Of a stretch of 47,388 nt of DNA, positions 33,155-42,036 are shown piece by piece. Within the stretch, counting starts at the first letter, position 1, and every line of letters begins with the position of its first letter. This DNA is from JAKJGA01 sp029554345 (lineage in GTDB: Bacteria > Spirochaetota > UBA4802 > JAFGJZ01). Where the stretch lies: the NCBI GenBank assembly GCA_035395685.1, contig DAOPBR010000021.1, forward strand, positions 1 to 47,388. Direction: 5' to 3'. Under the pieces are notes generated by a model. The model made no database searches and was not told the DNA's origin. It saw nothing but the letters and a program-made list of their open reading frames with translations. A program made the translations under genes and the position numbers.

Positions 33155-33181
33155 GAGTCATACCGAGAGGTATGACTCTTT
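33155..33181 (+). terminator. Rho-independent terminator after rpsU
   Basis: Perfect 10-bp stem (33155-33164 with 33169-33178) closed by a GAGA tetraloop, then a short T run (33179-33181) ten bases past the rpsU stop. Confidence 0.75.
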
Positions 33182-33204
33182 AATAAATACCACAGGCAGA
33201 AATT

Positions 33205-34494
33205 ATGCAGAATCTTTTTCATGACAGCAGGCTAATACCGCTTGCAGAAAGAATCCGGCCAAAAACAATTTCAGAATATTTCGGACAGGAAGAGCTAACC
33301 GGCGAAGGTCGTGTTGTGCGGATGATGATAGAGAAAAATCTTCCGTTTTCAATGATCTTATGGGGTGAACCTGGCTGCGGCAAAACGACACTTGCAGGTA
33401 TTATCGCAGAGAGTCTGGATATCGAATTTCATTTTTTAAGCGCTATAAGCTGCGGAGTATCAGAAGTAAGAAACGTCATCCAGCTTGGGAAAAAAAATAA
33501 AGCTGCAGGATCTAAGACTTTACTGTTTCTTGATGAAATTCACCGCTTTAATAAATCACAGCAGGATTCAGTTCTTTCTGCCGTAGAAAACGGCGATATT
33601 ATACTTATCGGCGCAACAACGGAAAATCCTTCATTCAGTGTTATTTCTCCTCTTTTGTCAAGAACCCGTGTAATTAAGCTTAAAAAACACAGTAGAGATT
33701 CACTCAAAAAAATTCTAAATAAAGCAATAACTGAAGATGAAATAATATCAAAGATTAAAATAGAATTCAACGGAGCTGAAGATGAATTGATTGATTCATC
33801 AAACGGCGACGCAAGACGAATGCTTAATATTCTTGAAACAGCGGCGTTGACCTCAAAGGATTCTATTATAACATCAGAAATTCTTAAAGAAGCTGTGAAG
33901 GAAGTTTATTCCATTTATGACAAAAAAGGAGATAATCACTATGATTCCATATCGGCTTTTATTAAATCAATGAGAGGTTCGGATCCCGATGCAGCCGTGT
34001 TGTATTTGGCAAAAATGATATCGGCAGGCGAGGATCCTATGTTCATTGCACGTCGAATGGTAATTTTTGCATCTGAAGATATCGGAAATGCCAGCCCCAC
34101 AGCGCTTTCAATAGCTCTTTCCGCATTAAATGCTGTTGAAAAGATAGGCATGCCGGAAAGCCGTATAATTCTTTCTCAGTGTGCATGCTTTCTTGCTTCG
34201 TCCCCGAAAAGTAATGCTTCTTATGCTGCAATAAACAAGGCGCTTGAAATCGTCGAATCAAATAATGTTGAAATACCGTATCACCTAAGAAATGCACCGA
34301 CTTCATTGATGCGTGAAATGGGTAATTCTATAGGTTATAAATACCCGCATGACTATCCGGGTTCTTTTGTTAAAGAAAAATACTTGCCCGATAGTGTGTC
34401 TGATTTAGTTTTGTATAATCCGACTGAAAACGGTTCGGAAAAAAATATAAAAGAACGGCTCAGAGTTTTGTGGCCGGAAAGGTTTGAGAGGTAA
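33205..34494 (+). CDS. rarA: Replication-associated recombination ATPase RarA
   Basis: 429 residues. AAA+ clamp-loader-like ATPase of the RarA/MgsA/WRNIP1 family, acting at stalled forks. Opens with Pro-Leu-Ala-Glu-Arg-Ile-Arg-Pro-Lys-Thr and Tyr-Phe-Gly-Gln-Glu; Walker A GEPGCGKTT at 54-62; Walker B Leu-Phe-Leu-Asp-Glu-Ile-His-Arg-Phe; sensor Gly-Ala-Thr-Thr-Glu-Asn-Pro-Ser-Phe. The C-terminal part holds Asp-Tyr-Pro-Gly-Ser-Phe-Val as in the family's tetramerisation domain. pyrE starts one base past its stop. Confidence 0.95.
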   Translation: MQNLFHDSRLIPLAERIRPKTISEYFGQEELTGEGRVVRMMIEKNLPFSMILWGEPGCGKTTLAGIIAESLDIEFHFLSAISCGVSEVRNVIQLGKKNKAAGSKTLLFLDEIHRFNKSQQDSVLSAVENGDIILIGATTENPSFSVISPLLSRTRVIKLKKHSRDSLKKILNKAITEDEIISKIKIEFNGAEDELIDSSNGDARRMLNILETAALTSKDSIITSEILKEAVKEVYSIYDKKGDNHYDSISAFIKSMRGSDPDAAVLYLAKMISAGEDPMFIARRMVIFASEDIGNASPTALSIALSALNAVEKIGMPESRIILSQCACFLASSPKSNASYAAINKALEIVESNNVEIPYHLRNAPTSLMREMGNSIGYKYPHDYPGSFVKEKYLPDSVSDLVLYNPTENGSEKNIKERLRVLWPERFER

Positions 34495-34495
34495 T

Positions 34496-35044
34496 ATGTC
34501 TGTTTCAGAACAGTTGTTTGAAATTATTAAGGAAAAAAGTTTTAAGTATTCCGAAACCGCTGAATTTAAGCTTGCTTCAGGACAAATGAGCAATTACTAC
34601 TTTGATTGCAAAATGACTCTCCTCGATCCGGCAGGACTCCGTTTGATCGGAAAAGCCGTTTATGAAAAGATTAAAAATATTGATGCAGACGGTATCGGAG
34701 GCTTGACTCTTGGTGCTGATCCTATTGCAATTTCTACATCTTTGGCTGCGCTTGAGGATGGAAGAATACTTTATCCTCTTATTGTGCGCAAAGAGCCAAA
34801 GGGACATGGAACGCAAAAATATATAGAAGGGCATGTTTCTAAAGTAAAAAATGCTATTGTACTTGATGATGTAATTACGACAGGTGCTTCAACAATTAAG
34901 GCAATTGAGCGAATGAGAGCAGAAGGAATAGATATAAAAATTGCTTGCGTTATTATTGATAGAGAGGAAAATGATGGTAAAAGTAATATAGTAAACATGG
35001 GTGTGGATGTAATTCCGCTTTTTAAAAAAACGGATTTTAAATAA
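34496..35044 (+). CDS. pyrE: Orotate phosphoribosyltransferase
   Basis: 182 residues. Start set at ATG 34496, behind GAGAGG at 34486-34491. It joins orotate to PRPP in pyrimidine synthesis. The PRPP loop reads Ala-Ile-Val-Leu-Asp-Asp-Val-Ile-Thr-Thr-Gly-Ala-Ser; the substrate region has Lys-Leu-Ala-Ser-Gly-Gln-Met-Ser-Asn-Tyr-Tyr-Phe-Asp, and the mobile loop Arg-Lys-Glu-Pro-Lys-Gly-His-Gly-Thr. Coupled to rarA, with the beta-barrel gene 18 bases downstream. Confidence 0.95.
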   Translation: MSVSEQLFEIIKEKSFKYSETAEFKLASGQMSNYYFDCKMTLLDPAGLRLIGKAVYEKIKNIDADGIGGLTLGADPIAISTSLAALEDGRILYPLIVRKEPKGHGTQKYIEGHVSKVKNAIVLDDVITTGASTIKAIERMRAEGIDIKIACVIIDREENDGKSNIVNMGVDVIPLFKKTDFK

Positions 35045-35062
35045 AAAAAGGAGAAACAACGG

Positions 35063-35845
35063 ATGAAAAAAGTTTTTTTTATTGTTGGAGCATTTTTAGT
35101 AGCTGGCGGGGTTCTTTCTGCATCTCCGTTCAAAAGTCCAAGCCTGAACGGTTCAACCGGACTTATTTCTACACCGACTGCAAACACTGGATGGGAAGAT
35201 TCCCAGTTCGGTTTTGATGTAGGTGCAAGATATCTTGAAGACGACAATGATGATACTTATGTTGGTACTGCAACTTTTCAGCTTTTCAGAAAGCTTGAAC
35301 TCGGTGTTGCATATGACATGCAGGATGAGCGCGGTGATGACACGATTCTAAATGCAAAATTTAATTTCTACGGTTCTGGAAGTTCTGCTCTTGCTGTTGG
35401 CGGGAATTATCAGATGATTGAATTTTTTGATAAAGATGACAGTCATGATTTCTATCAGCTTTATCTTGCTGCAACTTACGGCGGTCAGTTTTTCGGGATG
35501 CCTGCTGAAACTACAATAGTTTTCGGCAAAACTTTTGCCCGTGAAAGTGAATATAAAGCAAGATTCAAAAAAGCTTTTGATTTTTCAATGGGATTCGATC
35601 TTGATCTCCTTCCAAATATTTTCAAAGGTTATGTTCATTTTATAAACGATTTTTCTAATTATTCTTACAGTGTTGATCCGATAGGTCCTGATGCTTTCGA
35701 AAGAGGATGTTTTAATACTGGAGCTAGAATCTGCGTTTTGAAAGACAGCAGAAGATTTAAGCTTAATATTGATGCACTTCTAGTAGATGTTCTTGATAGA
35801 AACAGAACTTTTAGTCTTGGTGCTGCTTTCGGTATGGCATTCTAA
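35063..35845 (+). CDS. Outer-membrane protein with YjbH-like N-terminus
   Basis: 260 residues behind a good AAGGAG. Signal peptide at about 1-20. The mature start, Ser-Leu-Asn-Gly-Ser-Thr-Gly-Leu-Ile-Ser-Thr-Pro-Thr-Ala-Asn, resembles the conserved opening of YjbH/GfcD outer-membrane proteins linked to exopolysaccharide, but those are much longer (about 700 residues). The rest is amphipathic beta strands with Gly, Tyr and Phe, ending Gly-Ala-Ala-Phe-Gly-Met-Ala-Phe, so a single barrel of about 12 strands is likely. A strong terminator follows. The exact role is unknown. Confidence 0.7.
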   Translation: MKKVFFIVGAFLVAGGVLSASPFKSPSLNGSTGLISTPTANTGWEDSQFGFDVGARYLEDDNDDTYVGTATFQLFRKLELGVAYDMQDERGDDTILNAKFNFYGSGSSALAVGGNYQMIEFFDKDDSHDFYQLYLAATYGGQFFGMPAETTIVFGKTFARESEYKARFKKAFDFSMGFDLDLLPNIFKGYVHFINDFSNYSYSVDPIGPDAFERGCFNTGARICVLKDSRRFKLNIDALLVDVLDRNRTFSLGAAFGMAF

Positions 35846-35883
35846 TTAAATAATACGGCGGTTTTACCGCCGTATTATTTAAT
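35845..35883. terminator. Strong intrinsic terminator after the beta-barrel gene
   Basis: A perfect stem of at least 15 bp (35848-35862 with 35866-35880), extending to about 18 bp, with a 3-base TTT loop. The arms end in A and T tracts, so it may work in both directions. Confidence 0.85.
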
Positions 35884-35944
35884 AATTATTTCTTTTCCGC
35901 ATTTTTATATCCGACTTTGTTTTTTGAAAATCTCATTATTTAAC

Positions 35945-35972
35945 TTGACGATAATATTATTGAAGATATCTT
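35945..35972 (+). promoter_or_regulatory. Likely promoter of yqeY-dnaG-rpoD
   Basis: TTGACG (35945-35950), 16-base spacer, TATCTT (35967-35972), about 50 bases before the yqeY start. Confidence 0.5.
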
Positions 35973-36022
35973 TGACTGTGGATTTTTCTTTCAATTTTTT
36001 TGTTTTCCGTTTGGAGTGCTGA

Positions 36023-36469
36023 ATGAGTCTTTTCAAGAAAATTGAGTCCGATCTGCAGGATTCATTAAAAAGCGGTAACGAATTACGACTTAGTGTTTTA
36101 CGCATGCTTAAATCCGACATTATGTATGAAAAAAACAAGACAGGGAAAGATCTTCCGGAAGATAAAATCTTGGAGACTGTTTCGCGTGCGGCAAAAAGAA
36201 GAAAAGAATCTATAACTGAATTCGATAAAGCCGGTAGAACGGATCTTTCAGATAAAGAAAAGAAAGAACTTCTCATTATTGAAGAATATCTTCCTAAACA
36301 GATGACAGAAACTGAGATTTCTGCTTTCGTAGAAGACTTTATTTCTAAAAATGGAAAACCTCAATCAAGTGAAACTGGCAGGTTTATCGGAATGATAATG
36401 AAAGATTTGAAAGGCCGTGCCGATGGCAGTTTGGTAAAAGAAATAGTTTCAAAGAAAATATCAAATTAG
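36023..36469 (+). CDS. yqeY: GatB/YqeY domain protein
   Basis: 148 residues, normal length. Family features: Arg-Leu-Ser-Val-Leu-Arg-Met-Leu-Lys-Ser near residue 23, Ala-Ala-Lys-Arg-Arg-Lys-Glu-Ser, Glu-Glu-Tyr-Leu-Pro-Lys-Gln-Met and a closing Met-Lys-Asp-Leu-Lys-Gly-Arg-Ala-Asp-Gly. The domain resembles the tail of GatB and may bind tRNA; the precise role is unclear. Eight bases before dnaG, so it begins the primase-sigma operon. Confidence 0.93.
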   Translation: MSLFKKIESDLQDSLKSGNELRLSVLRMLKSDIMYEKNKTGKDLPEDKILETVSRAAKRRKESITEFDKAGRTDLSDKEKKELLIIEEYLPKQMTETEISAFVEDFISKNGKPQSSETGRFIGMIMKDLKGRADGSLVKEIVSKKISN

Positions 36470-36477
36470 GATTTGAT

Positions 36478-38250
36478 GTGGGAATTCCCAACGGCTTAAT
36501 TGATCAAATAAGGCTTCGTGCTAGAATCGAAGATATAGTAGCTAGATATGTTCCAACCCTGAAAAAAAAGGGTAATAATTTCACAGGATTGTGTCCTTTT
36601 CATAAAGAGAAGACACCGTCTTTTATTGTTTCGCCGGATAAGCAGATATTTCATTGCTTTGGCTGTCATGCAGGTGGAAATGTTTTTACTTTTGTATCAA
36701 AGGTAGAGAATCTATCCTTTCCTGAATCAGTCAAAATGATCGGGAAACTCGTTGGTATTGATGTATCTGAGGGAGAAAATACTTCCGATGATGAGTATTA
36801 TCGCATAAATGATTTTGCGATGAGACTTTATAATAAATTTCTTTATGACGATGCAGGACTAAGTGCACTGAATTATTTGACTGAAAGAGGTGTAAGCGAA
36901 GAAAGCATTAAAAATTTTCGTTTGGGCTATGCTCCTGATAGATGGGATTTTTTAAAATCGGCCTTATTTAAAAAGAAAGCCGATCTAGATAAGGCTTCTG
37001 AAATTTCTGTATTAGTAAAGAAAACAAGAGATGATGGAAGCATTCATTATTTTGATTTTTTTAGAAATCGTGTAATTTTTCCTATAACTGACCGTTATGG
37101 GAAAGTTTCCGCTTTCGGCGGCAGAGTAATTGGTGAAGGTGATCCGAAGTATTTAAATTCACCTGAAACAGTAATTTACCGAAAAAGAGAAATGCTTTAC
37201 GGTTATGAGCAGGCAAAAAATGAGATTAGCAGTTTAAAGCGTGCTATAATTGTTGAAGGTTATCTAGACGTGATAGGATGCCATCAAGTGGGCATAAAGA
37301 ATGTTGTTGCCCCTTTGGGAACGGCACTAACCGAAGAACAGGTTAGATTTCTCTCTAAGAGTGCAGAGGAAATTGTTTTGCTTTTTGACGCGGATTCCGC
37401 AGGATTTAATGCATCTTTACGTTCGATAGGTGTTGCCAAAGATGTCAATGTTAGAGTAAAAGTTGCATTATTGTCCGAGGGTGATCCTTTTGATTTTGCT
37501 GTAAAAAAAGGAATGAGGGAATTGCTTCTTCTAATTGATTCTGCTTTGGATAAAGATGACTTCAGCATTGCTTATGCTGTAAAGGATATAAAAACCAAAG
37601 GTGTTAAGCATTCTGTTTCCAGTATCTTTGAAATAGCTAAAAACATAAGTTATGATACGGAAAGAGAAAGTTTTTTTAAAAAAGCAGCTCCATTTTTGGG
37701 TACAGATTATATTTCTTTGATAAGAGATTTTTCAAAAACAAACACTGTATCACGGCCTAAAGCAGTTGCTGTTGAAAAAGAGGAAATTGCTTATATCGAC
37801 AGGTGTTATAAAGACCTGGATGAACTATTGGTAAATTGTCCGGCTTTGATTGCAAAAGCAGCTTTTGACTTTTCGGAAAACAAACCGGATTCAGTGTATG
37901 GAAGTATTTTTGAAAAGCTTGTTCATATTTTTTCAGAAAATGAAGGTATAGAACCGGCTGATTTTTTTAATTATTTCGAAGGTGAAGAATTAAATTATAT
38001 TTCTAAATTTATATCTAAAAAAATTGTTAATGAAGACTATGATAGAAGTTATAATGAGATATATTTGTCCATGAGGACATTTATTATAAGAAAAAAAATT
38101 GATTATTATATCAGACTTCTCGCGAAAGATCCGTCTGAAGAGGCTAGACTTGAACTTGAATCGTGGAAGAGGGAAGAAAGAAAACTTGACGATTATCTCG
38201 AAAAAATAAGGGGAACTCAGCCCAAGAGTGAAGTACTCGGGGCTTTTTGA
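36478..38250 (+). CDS. dnaG: DNA primase
   Basis: 590 residues from a GTG start behind TTAGG. It makes RNA primers for replication. CHC2-type zinc site Cys39, His42, Cys60, Cys63; then the RNA polymerase domain with Phe-Gly-Gly-Arg-Val-Ile near 215, the Toprim motifs Val-Glu-Gly-Tyr-Leu-Asp-Val and Leu-Phe-Asp-Ala-Asp-Ser-Ala-Gly, and a helical C-terminal helicase-binding domain. Its last codons contain a terminator-like hairpin (38219-38248), which may tune rpoD expression. Confidence 0.96.
   Translation: MGIPNGLIDQIRLRARIEDIVARYVPTLKKKGNNFTGLCPFHKEKTPSFIVSPDKQIFHCFGCHAGGNVFTFVSKVENLSFPESVKMIGKLVGIDVSEGENTSDDEYYRINDFAMRLYNKFLYDDAGLSALNYLTERGVSEESIKNFRLGYAPDRWDFLKSALFKKKADLDKASEISVLVKKTRDDGSIHYFDFFRNRVIFPITDRYGKVSAFGGRVIGEGDPKYLNSPETVIYRKREMLYGYEQAKNEISSLKRAIIVEGYLDVIGCHQVGIKNVVAPLGTALTEEQVRFLSKSAEEIVLLFDADSAGFNASLRSIGVAKDVNVRVKVALLSEGDPFDFAVKKGMRELLLLIDSALDKDDFSIAYAVKDIKTKGVKHSVSSIFEIAKNISYDTERESFFKKAAPFLGTDYISLIRDFSKTNTVSRPKAVAVEKEEIAYIDRCYKDLDELLVNCPALIAKAAFDFSENKPDSVYGSIFEKLVHIFSENEGIEPADFFNYFEGEELNYISKFISKKIVNEDYDRSYNEIYLSMRTFIIRKKIDYYIRLLAKDPSEEARLELESWKREERKLDDYLEKIRGTQPKSEVLGAF
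38219..38248 (+). terminator. Terminator-like hairpin at the dnaG/rpoD junction
   Basis: Stem of AGCCC/GGGCT (38219-38223 with 38240-38244) plus GAGT/ACTC (38226-38229 with 38235-38238), 5-base loop, then five T residues counting the last of the stem. It overlaps the end of dnaG and could partly terminate transcription before rpoD, as in the E. coli macromolecular-synthesis operon. Confidence 0.5.
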
Positions 38251-38274
38251 TATAAAGAAAGTGAGGTTTATTAT

Positions 38275-40092
38275 ATGAGTAAAGCGGAAATTTCGCTTGA
38301 GTCGATTCCGGAAATTCAAAAGCTTATTACAATAGGCAAGATAAACGGAGAAATTACTTATGACGAAATAAATGAAATTCTTCCGGATAAGCTTCTTAAT
38401 TCCGATAAGATTGACGATATTTTTATTCTCATAAATCAGCTTGGAATCGAAGTAGTTGAAGAATCAACGCGAAAAGGAAGCATGCTTGCAGGCATGAGAA
38501 CACCTTTCGGCGAAGATCAGTTTTATACCGATGACACGATACCCCAGGCACCTCCGACAAAAAAAGGTGCAAAATCACCCAAGAAAAAAGATGATAGCGG
38601 CGGAATTGATGATCCAATCAGATTGTACCTTCGCGATATAGGAAAAGTTTCACTTCTTTCCGGTGAACAGGAAGTTGATCTTGCAAAAAAGATAGAAGAC
38701 GGCGAACTTATGGTTGAAAATGCCGTACTTGGCTCTTCTCTCCTTTTGAATGATCTGCTTCGTAATCATGACAAGGTTAAAAAAGGTAAGATTAAACTTA
38801 CTGATGTTCTTAGAACAAATGCCCTTTATTATTTTTCTTCAGTTGATATGAAGGACATGGAAAAGCGTTATGATAAATATATGAAACTTATTCAGGAAGA
38901 AGATAAAAAATTTCTTCAGCTTCAGACAAAATTGAAAAAACTGGAAGAAGATTCCCCTAAATATGCAGAGATGAAAGCACAAATCGACGCAGTTTGCGAA
39001 AATATTAAAAAACATATTACTGATATGGGAATCAATCAGCTTGAAATAATTAAGCTGTCTCAGAAAATACAGTCTATGGTTTCAAGAATTAAAGAAACGA
39101 ATGTGTTTTTTAAGGATATCGAAAAGAGATTTAAGAAAGATCTTAAAGATATAAAACATTATGCCAGAAAAGCCGAAAAAGATGAAGATGTAGATTTGAT
39201 TGTAAAAGAACTAAAACTTAAAAATAAGACTATTCTTCTTGAGCTGGTAAAGGATATAAGAAACAACGAAAGAAAAATCAGGCGTATTGAACAGGAAGCA
39301 GGAGCTTCAGCCGAGGATATTCTTTCATGCGGAAGTCAGATTTCTCAAGGTCAGAGAAAAATCAGCATCGCTAAAAAACAGCTTGTTAATGCAAATCTAA
39401 GACTTGTAGTTTCAATTGCGAAAAAATATGCAAACCGCGGAATGCATTTTTTTGATCTTATTCAGGAAGGAAATATCGGACTGATTAAGGCTGTAGATAA
39501 GTTCGAATACCGTAAAGGATATAAATTTTCAACATATGCAACATGGTGGATACGTCAGGCAATAACAAGAGCAATATCCGATCAGGCCAGAACAATCAGG
39601 GTTCCCGTTCATATGATTGAACAGATAAACAAAGTAACGAGAGAGACAAGACTCTTCCAGCAGGAATTCGGACGTGAACCTTCACCTGAAGAATTGGCAG
39701 AGAGACTCGGATGGCCTGTTGCCAGGGTAAAAGGGGTTAAAAATGTTGCCCGCGAACCGATATCTTTGGAAACTCCTGTCGGAGAAGAAGAAGATTCATT
39801 GCTCGGAGATTTTATCGAAGATAAAGATGTTGATTCTCCGGCTGTGGCAGCTGCTGATAGAATGCTTGCAGAACAGATAAGCGGAGTATTGAGCACGCTT
39901 CCTCAGCGTGAACAGAGAGTCATTCGTATGCGTTTCGGTCTTGATGACGGATATGCGCATACTCTCGAAGAAGTCGGTTATGTTTTTCATGTAACAAGAG
40001 AGCGTATACGTCAGATTGAAGCAAAAGCTTTAAGGCGTCTGCGCCATCCGTCTAGAGCACGTAAACTAAAAGATTATTTGGAATATTCTTGA
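38275..40092 (+). CDS. rpoD: Primary sigma factor RpoD
   Basis: 605 residues behind GTGAGG. Order: region 1.1 (about 10-65), an acidic linker, region 1.2 (Asp-Pro-Ile-Arg-Leu-Tyr-Leu-Arg-Asp-Ile-Gly), a long charged non-conserved stretch (about 160-350), region 2 (Ala-Asn-Leu-Arg-Leu-Val-Val-Ser-Ile-Ala-Lys-Lys-Tyr; Tyr-Ala-Thr-Trp-Trp-Ile-Arg-Gln-Ala-Ile) and region 4 (Val-Thr-Arg-Glu-Arg-Ile-Arg-Gln-Ile-Glu). Consensus-like promoters in this window agree with a standard sigma70. A strong terminator follows. Confidence 0.97.
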   Translation: MSKAEISLESIPEIQKLITIGKINGEITYDEINEILPDKLLNSDKIDDIFILINQLGIEVVEESTRKGSMLAGMRTPFGEDQFYTDDTIPQAPPTKKGAKSPKKKDDSGGIDDPIRLYLRDIGKVSLLSGEQEVDLAKKIEDGELMVENAVLGSSLLLNDLLRNHDKVKKGKIKLTDVLRTNALYYFSSVDMKDMEKRYDKYMKLIQEEDKKFLQLQTKLKKLEEDSPKYAEMKAQIDAVCENIKKHITDMGINQLEIIKLSQKIQSMVSRIKETNVFFKDIEKRFKKDLKDIKHYARKAEKDEDVDLIVKELKLKNKTILLELVKDIRNNERKIRRIEQEAGASAEDILSCGSQISQGQRKISIAKKQLVNANLRLVVSIAKKYANRGMHFFDLIQEGNIGLIKAVDKFEYRKGYKFSTYATWWIRQAITRAISDQARTIRVPVHMIEQINKVTRETRLFQQEFGREPSPEELAERLGWPVARVKGVKNVAREPISLETPVGEEEDSLLGDFIEDKDVDSPAVAAADRMLAEQISGVLSTLPQREQRVIRMRFGLDDGYAHTLEEVGYVFHVTRERIRQIEAKALRRLRHPSRARKLKDYLEYS

Positions 40093-40097
40093 TCTTC

Positions 40098-40136
40098 AAA
40101 TAAAAAAACCGTCTTTAAAAGACGGTTTTTTTATTT
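40098..40136. terminator. Strong intrinsic terminator after rpoD
   Basis: Perfect 18-bp inverted repeat (40098-40115 with 40119-40136) with a CCGTCTT/AAGACGG core and seven consecutive T residues (40126-40132). The A-tract on the left arm could let it serve the other strand too. Confidence 0.9.
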
Positions 40137-40178
40137 GATTACTGATTAGAACTATGATATAAAAATGTTGGAGTTGTT

Positions 40179-41036
40179 ATGAAACCTAATATTTTACGTT
40201 CACAGGGAATGATCGGTTTATTTCTTTTCTTATTTTTTATAAATTCCTCGATACTTTTTATATCATATAGAAGCAGTGAAAAAAAAATTCTCCAGGCAAC
40301 GCGTGAGAGACTTGAAAGCGTTGCTGAAATGTCGGCAAAACTTCTGGATATAAAAGCATACTCCGCCATAAATGACAAAATCTCAGCTCTTGGCTATTAT
40401 GATCAAATTGATTCAAAATCCGAACTTCTTTTCGAAGAGAATGAAGTTGATTTGATTGAAAATTCAGATGAATTTAAGAAAATTTCAGATCAACTTAATA
40501 TAATACGCGAGGCTGAGAAAGATATTATTCTGTATGCATATATGATTATTCCAACTTCAGATATAAATAAAGCAAGATTCACGGTAGATGCAGATTTATT
40601 GGAAGATAAGAAATCCGGTGCAGATGAAATGGTATCAAGATTTTCATTAATATATAATATTTCCGATTTAGATATAATAAAAAAAGCTTTTAAAGAAAAG
40701 AAAACAGTTTCCGATTCAACGTTTAAATATGATAAAGATTATGATATTTGGGCGCTCATGTGCTTTTCGCCTGTTTATAATGAGCAGGGAAGATTTTGCG
40801 GTCTATTGGGACTTGATATATCTGATTTGAAATACAGTGAAAGTATATCTGATTTAAAGAAAACGTACTATATAAGTTCAATAATAGTTCTGATTATATC
40901 AATACTCGGTTCTATTTCTGTAATTTCTTTTACGAGAGCTCTTTATTCTCAAAACTTGAAACTCAAAGAAAGTTTGGAGAAAAAAACAAGAGAATTAAAC
41001 GATGCAAATGCGGATTTAATGGATTCCCATGACTAA
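40179..41036 (+). CDS. Two-TM sensor-like protein without output domain
   Basis: 285 residues. Membrane helices at about 12-30 and 230-252 flank a roughly 200-residue extracytoplasmic region whose layout (long first helix, then Trp-Ala-Leu-Met-Cys-Phe-Ser-Pro-Val-Tyr-Asn-Glu-Gln-Gly-Arg-Phe-Cys-Gly-Leu-Leu-Gly-Leu-Asp) resembles a Cache domain. After the second helix comes only a 30-residue coiled coil (Leu-Lys-Glu-Ser-Leu-Glu-Lys-Lys-Thr-Arg-Glu) and a stop. Normally a GGDEF, kinase, phosphatase or receptor domain would follow. It may be truncated, or a co-receptor acting through the coiled coil. Confidence 0.75.
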   Translation: MKPNILRSQGMIGLFLFLFFINSSILFISYRSSEKKILQATRERLESVAEMSAKLLDIKAYSAINDKISALGYYDQIDSKSELLFEENEVDLIENSDEFKKISDQLNIIREAEKDIILYAYMIIPTSDINKARFTVDADLLEDKKSGADEMVSRFSLIYNISDLDIIKKAFKEKKTVSDSTFKYDKDYDIWALMCFSPVYNEQGRFCGLLGLDISDLKYSESISDLKKTYYISSIIVLIISILGSISVISFTRALYSQNLKLKESLEKKTRELNDANADLMDSHD

Positions 41037-41054
41037 ATTCTTTCAAATAATCAT

Positions 41055-41084
41055 TTGACAGCATAACCCCATAATAATTATCAA
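41055..41084 (+). promoter_or_regulatory. Possible promoter of murB
   Basis: Exact TTGACA (41055-41060) with TATCAA (41079-41084) after 18 bases, about 47 bases before the murB start. Confidence 0.45.
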
Positions 41085-41130
41085 TTATATTGCAGTCTAA
41101 TAAGACTTAATTAATCTGATCGGATATTAT

Positions 41131-42036
41131 ATGGAAGCTGTTTGCAAAGATTTATCTAAAATTGGGAAAATTTACCCAAATGCCTTATTGTCTGATTATA
41201 CGACTTTTAAGTCGGGCGGACCTGCTGATGTACTTTTTGCCCCCTATGATTATGAGAAAGCTGCTGAAACAGTAAAATATTGTCATAAAGAGGGTATACC
41301 TTTAACTGTGATAGGTGCAGGATCCAATCTTGTTGTCGGAGACAGGGGGATTCGCGGCATTGTTATGCGGATAAGTTCGGATGTTATGCCGGAGCCTATA
41401 ATCGAAAAACGTAATGGAATGATTTTTTCCGAAGCTGCTGTAATGAAAGATGATTTTATAAAATTTGCTGTGGCAAATTCTTTTTCAGGCATTGAATTTA
41501 TGGCCGGAATTCCGGGATCAGTCGGAGGCGGCATAGTGATGAATGCAGGAACATTTATGGGTACTTTTATTGACTGGTTGAAGGAAATTACTTATATTGA
41601 TAAAAAAGGCGCATTTCATACTGTTAAATCAGAGTCTTTGATGGCTCATTACAGAGGAATAAATATTGAGAGTTGCGCTGTTGTAGTTTCAGGGTCTTTT
41701 GAATTTCCTGAAGGCGATCCTTCTATGACTCAGAAAAAAATAGATGATATTATATCTGACAGAAAGATGAAACATCCATGGACATTTCCGAGCGCGGGAT
41801 CAGTTTTTAAAAATCCGGAAGGAAGTTTTGCTTGGAAACTTGTCAATGACTCGGGTTTAAAAGGCTATAAAATAGGCGGGGCACAGGTTTCTGAGCTTCA
41901 TACAAATTTTATAGTAAATTCCGGAAAGGCAACTTCTTCGGATATAAGAAGTTTGGTATCACATGTTCAAAAAACTGTTTTTGGAAAATTCGGAATCGAA
42001 CTGCATACTGAAATCAAAATGATTGGTGAGTTTTAA
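41131..42036 (+). CDS. murB: UDP-N-acetylenolpyruvoylglucosamine reductase
   Basis: 301 residues, type II MurB length. FAD-dependent reductase making UDP-N-acetylmuramate for peptidoglycan. FAD-binding motifs Thr-Phe-Lys-Ser-Gly-Gly-Pro-Ala-Asp, Val-Ile-Gly-Ala-Gly-Ser-Asn-Leu-Val-Val and Ile-Pro-Gly-Ser-Val-Gly-Gly; catalytic Ser in Ala-Gly-Ser-Val-Phe-Lys-Asn-Pro; conserved Glu in His-Thr-Glu-Ile-Lys-Met-Ile-Gly at the end. The exonuclease gene begins at its stop (one-base overlap). Confidence 0.95.
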   Translation: MEAVCKDLSKIGKIYPNALLSDYTTFKSGGPADVLFAPYDYEKAAETVKYCHKEGIPLTVIGAGSNLVVGDRGIRGIVMRISSDVMPEPIIEKRNGMIFSEAAVMKDDFIKFAVANSFSGIEFMAGIPGSVGGGIVMNAGTFMGTFIDWLKEITYIDKKGAFHTVKSESLMAHYRGINIESCAVVVSGSFEFPEGDPSMTQKKIDDIISDRKMKHPWTFPSAGSVFKNPEGSFAWKLVNDSGLKGYKIGGAQVSELHTNFIVNSGKATSSDIRSLVSHVQKTVFGKFGIELHTEIKMIGEF

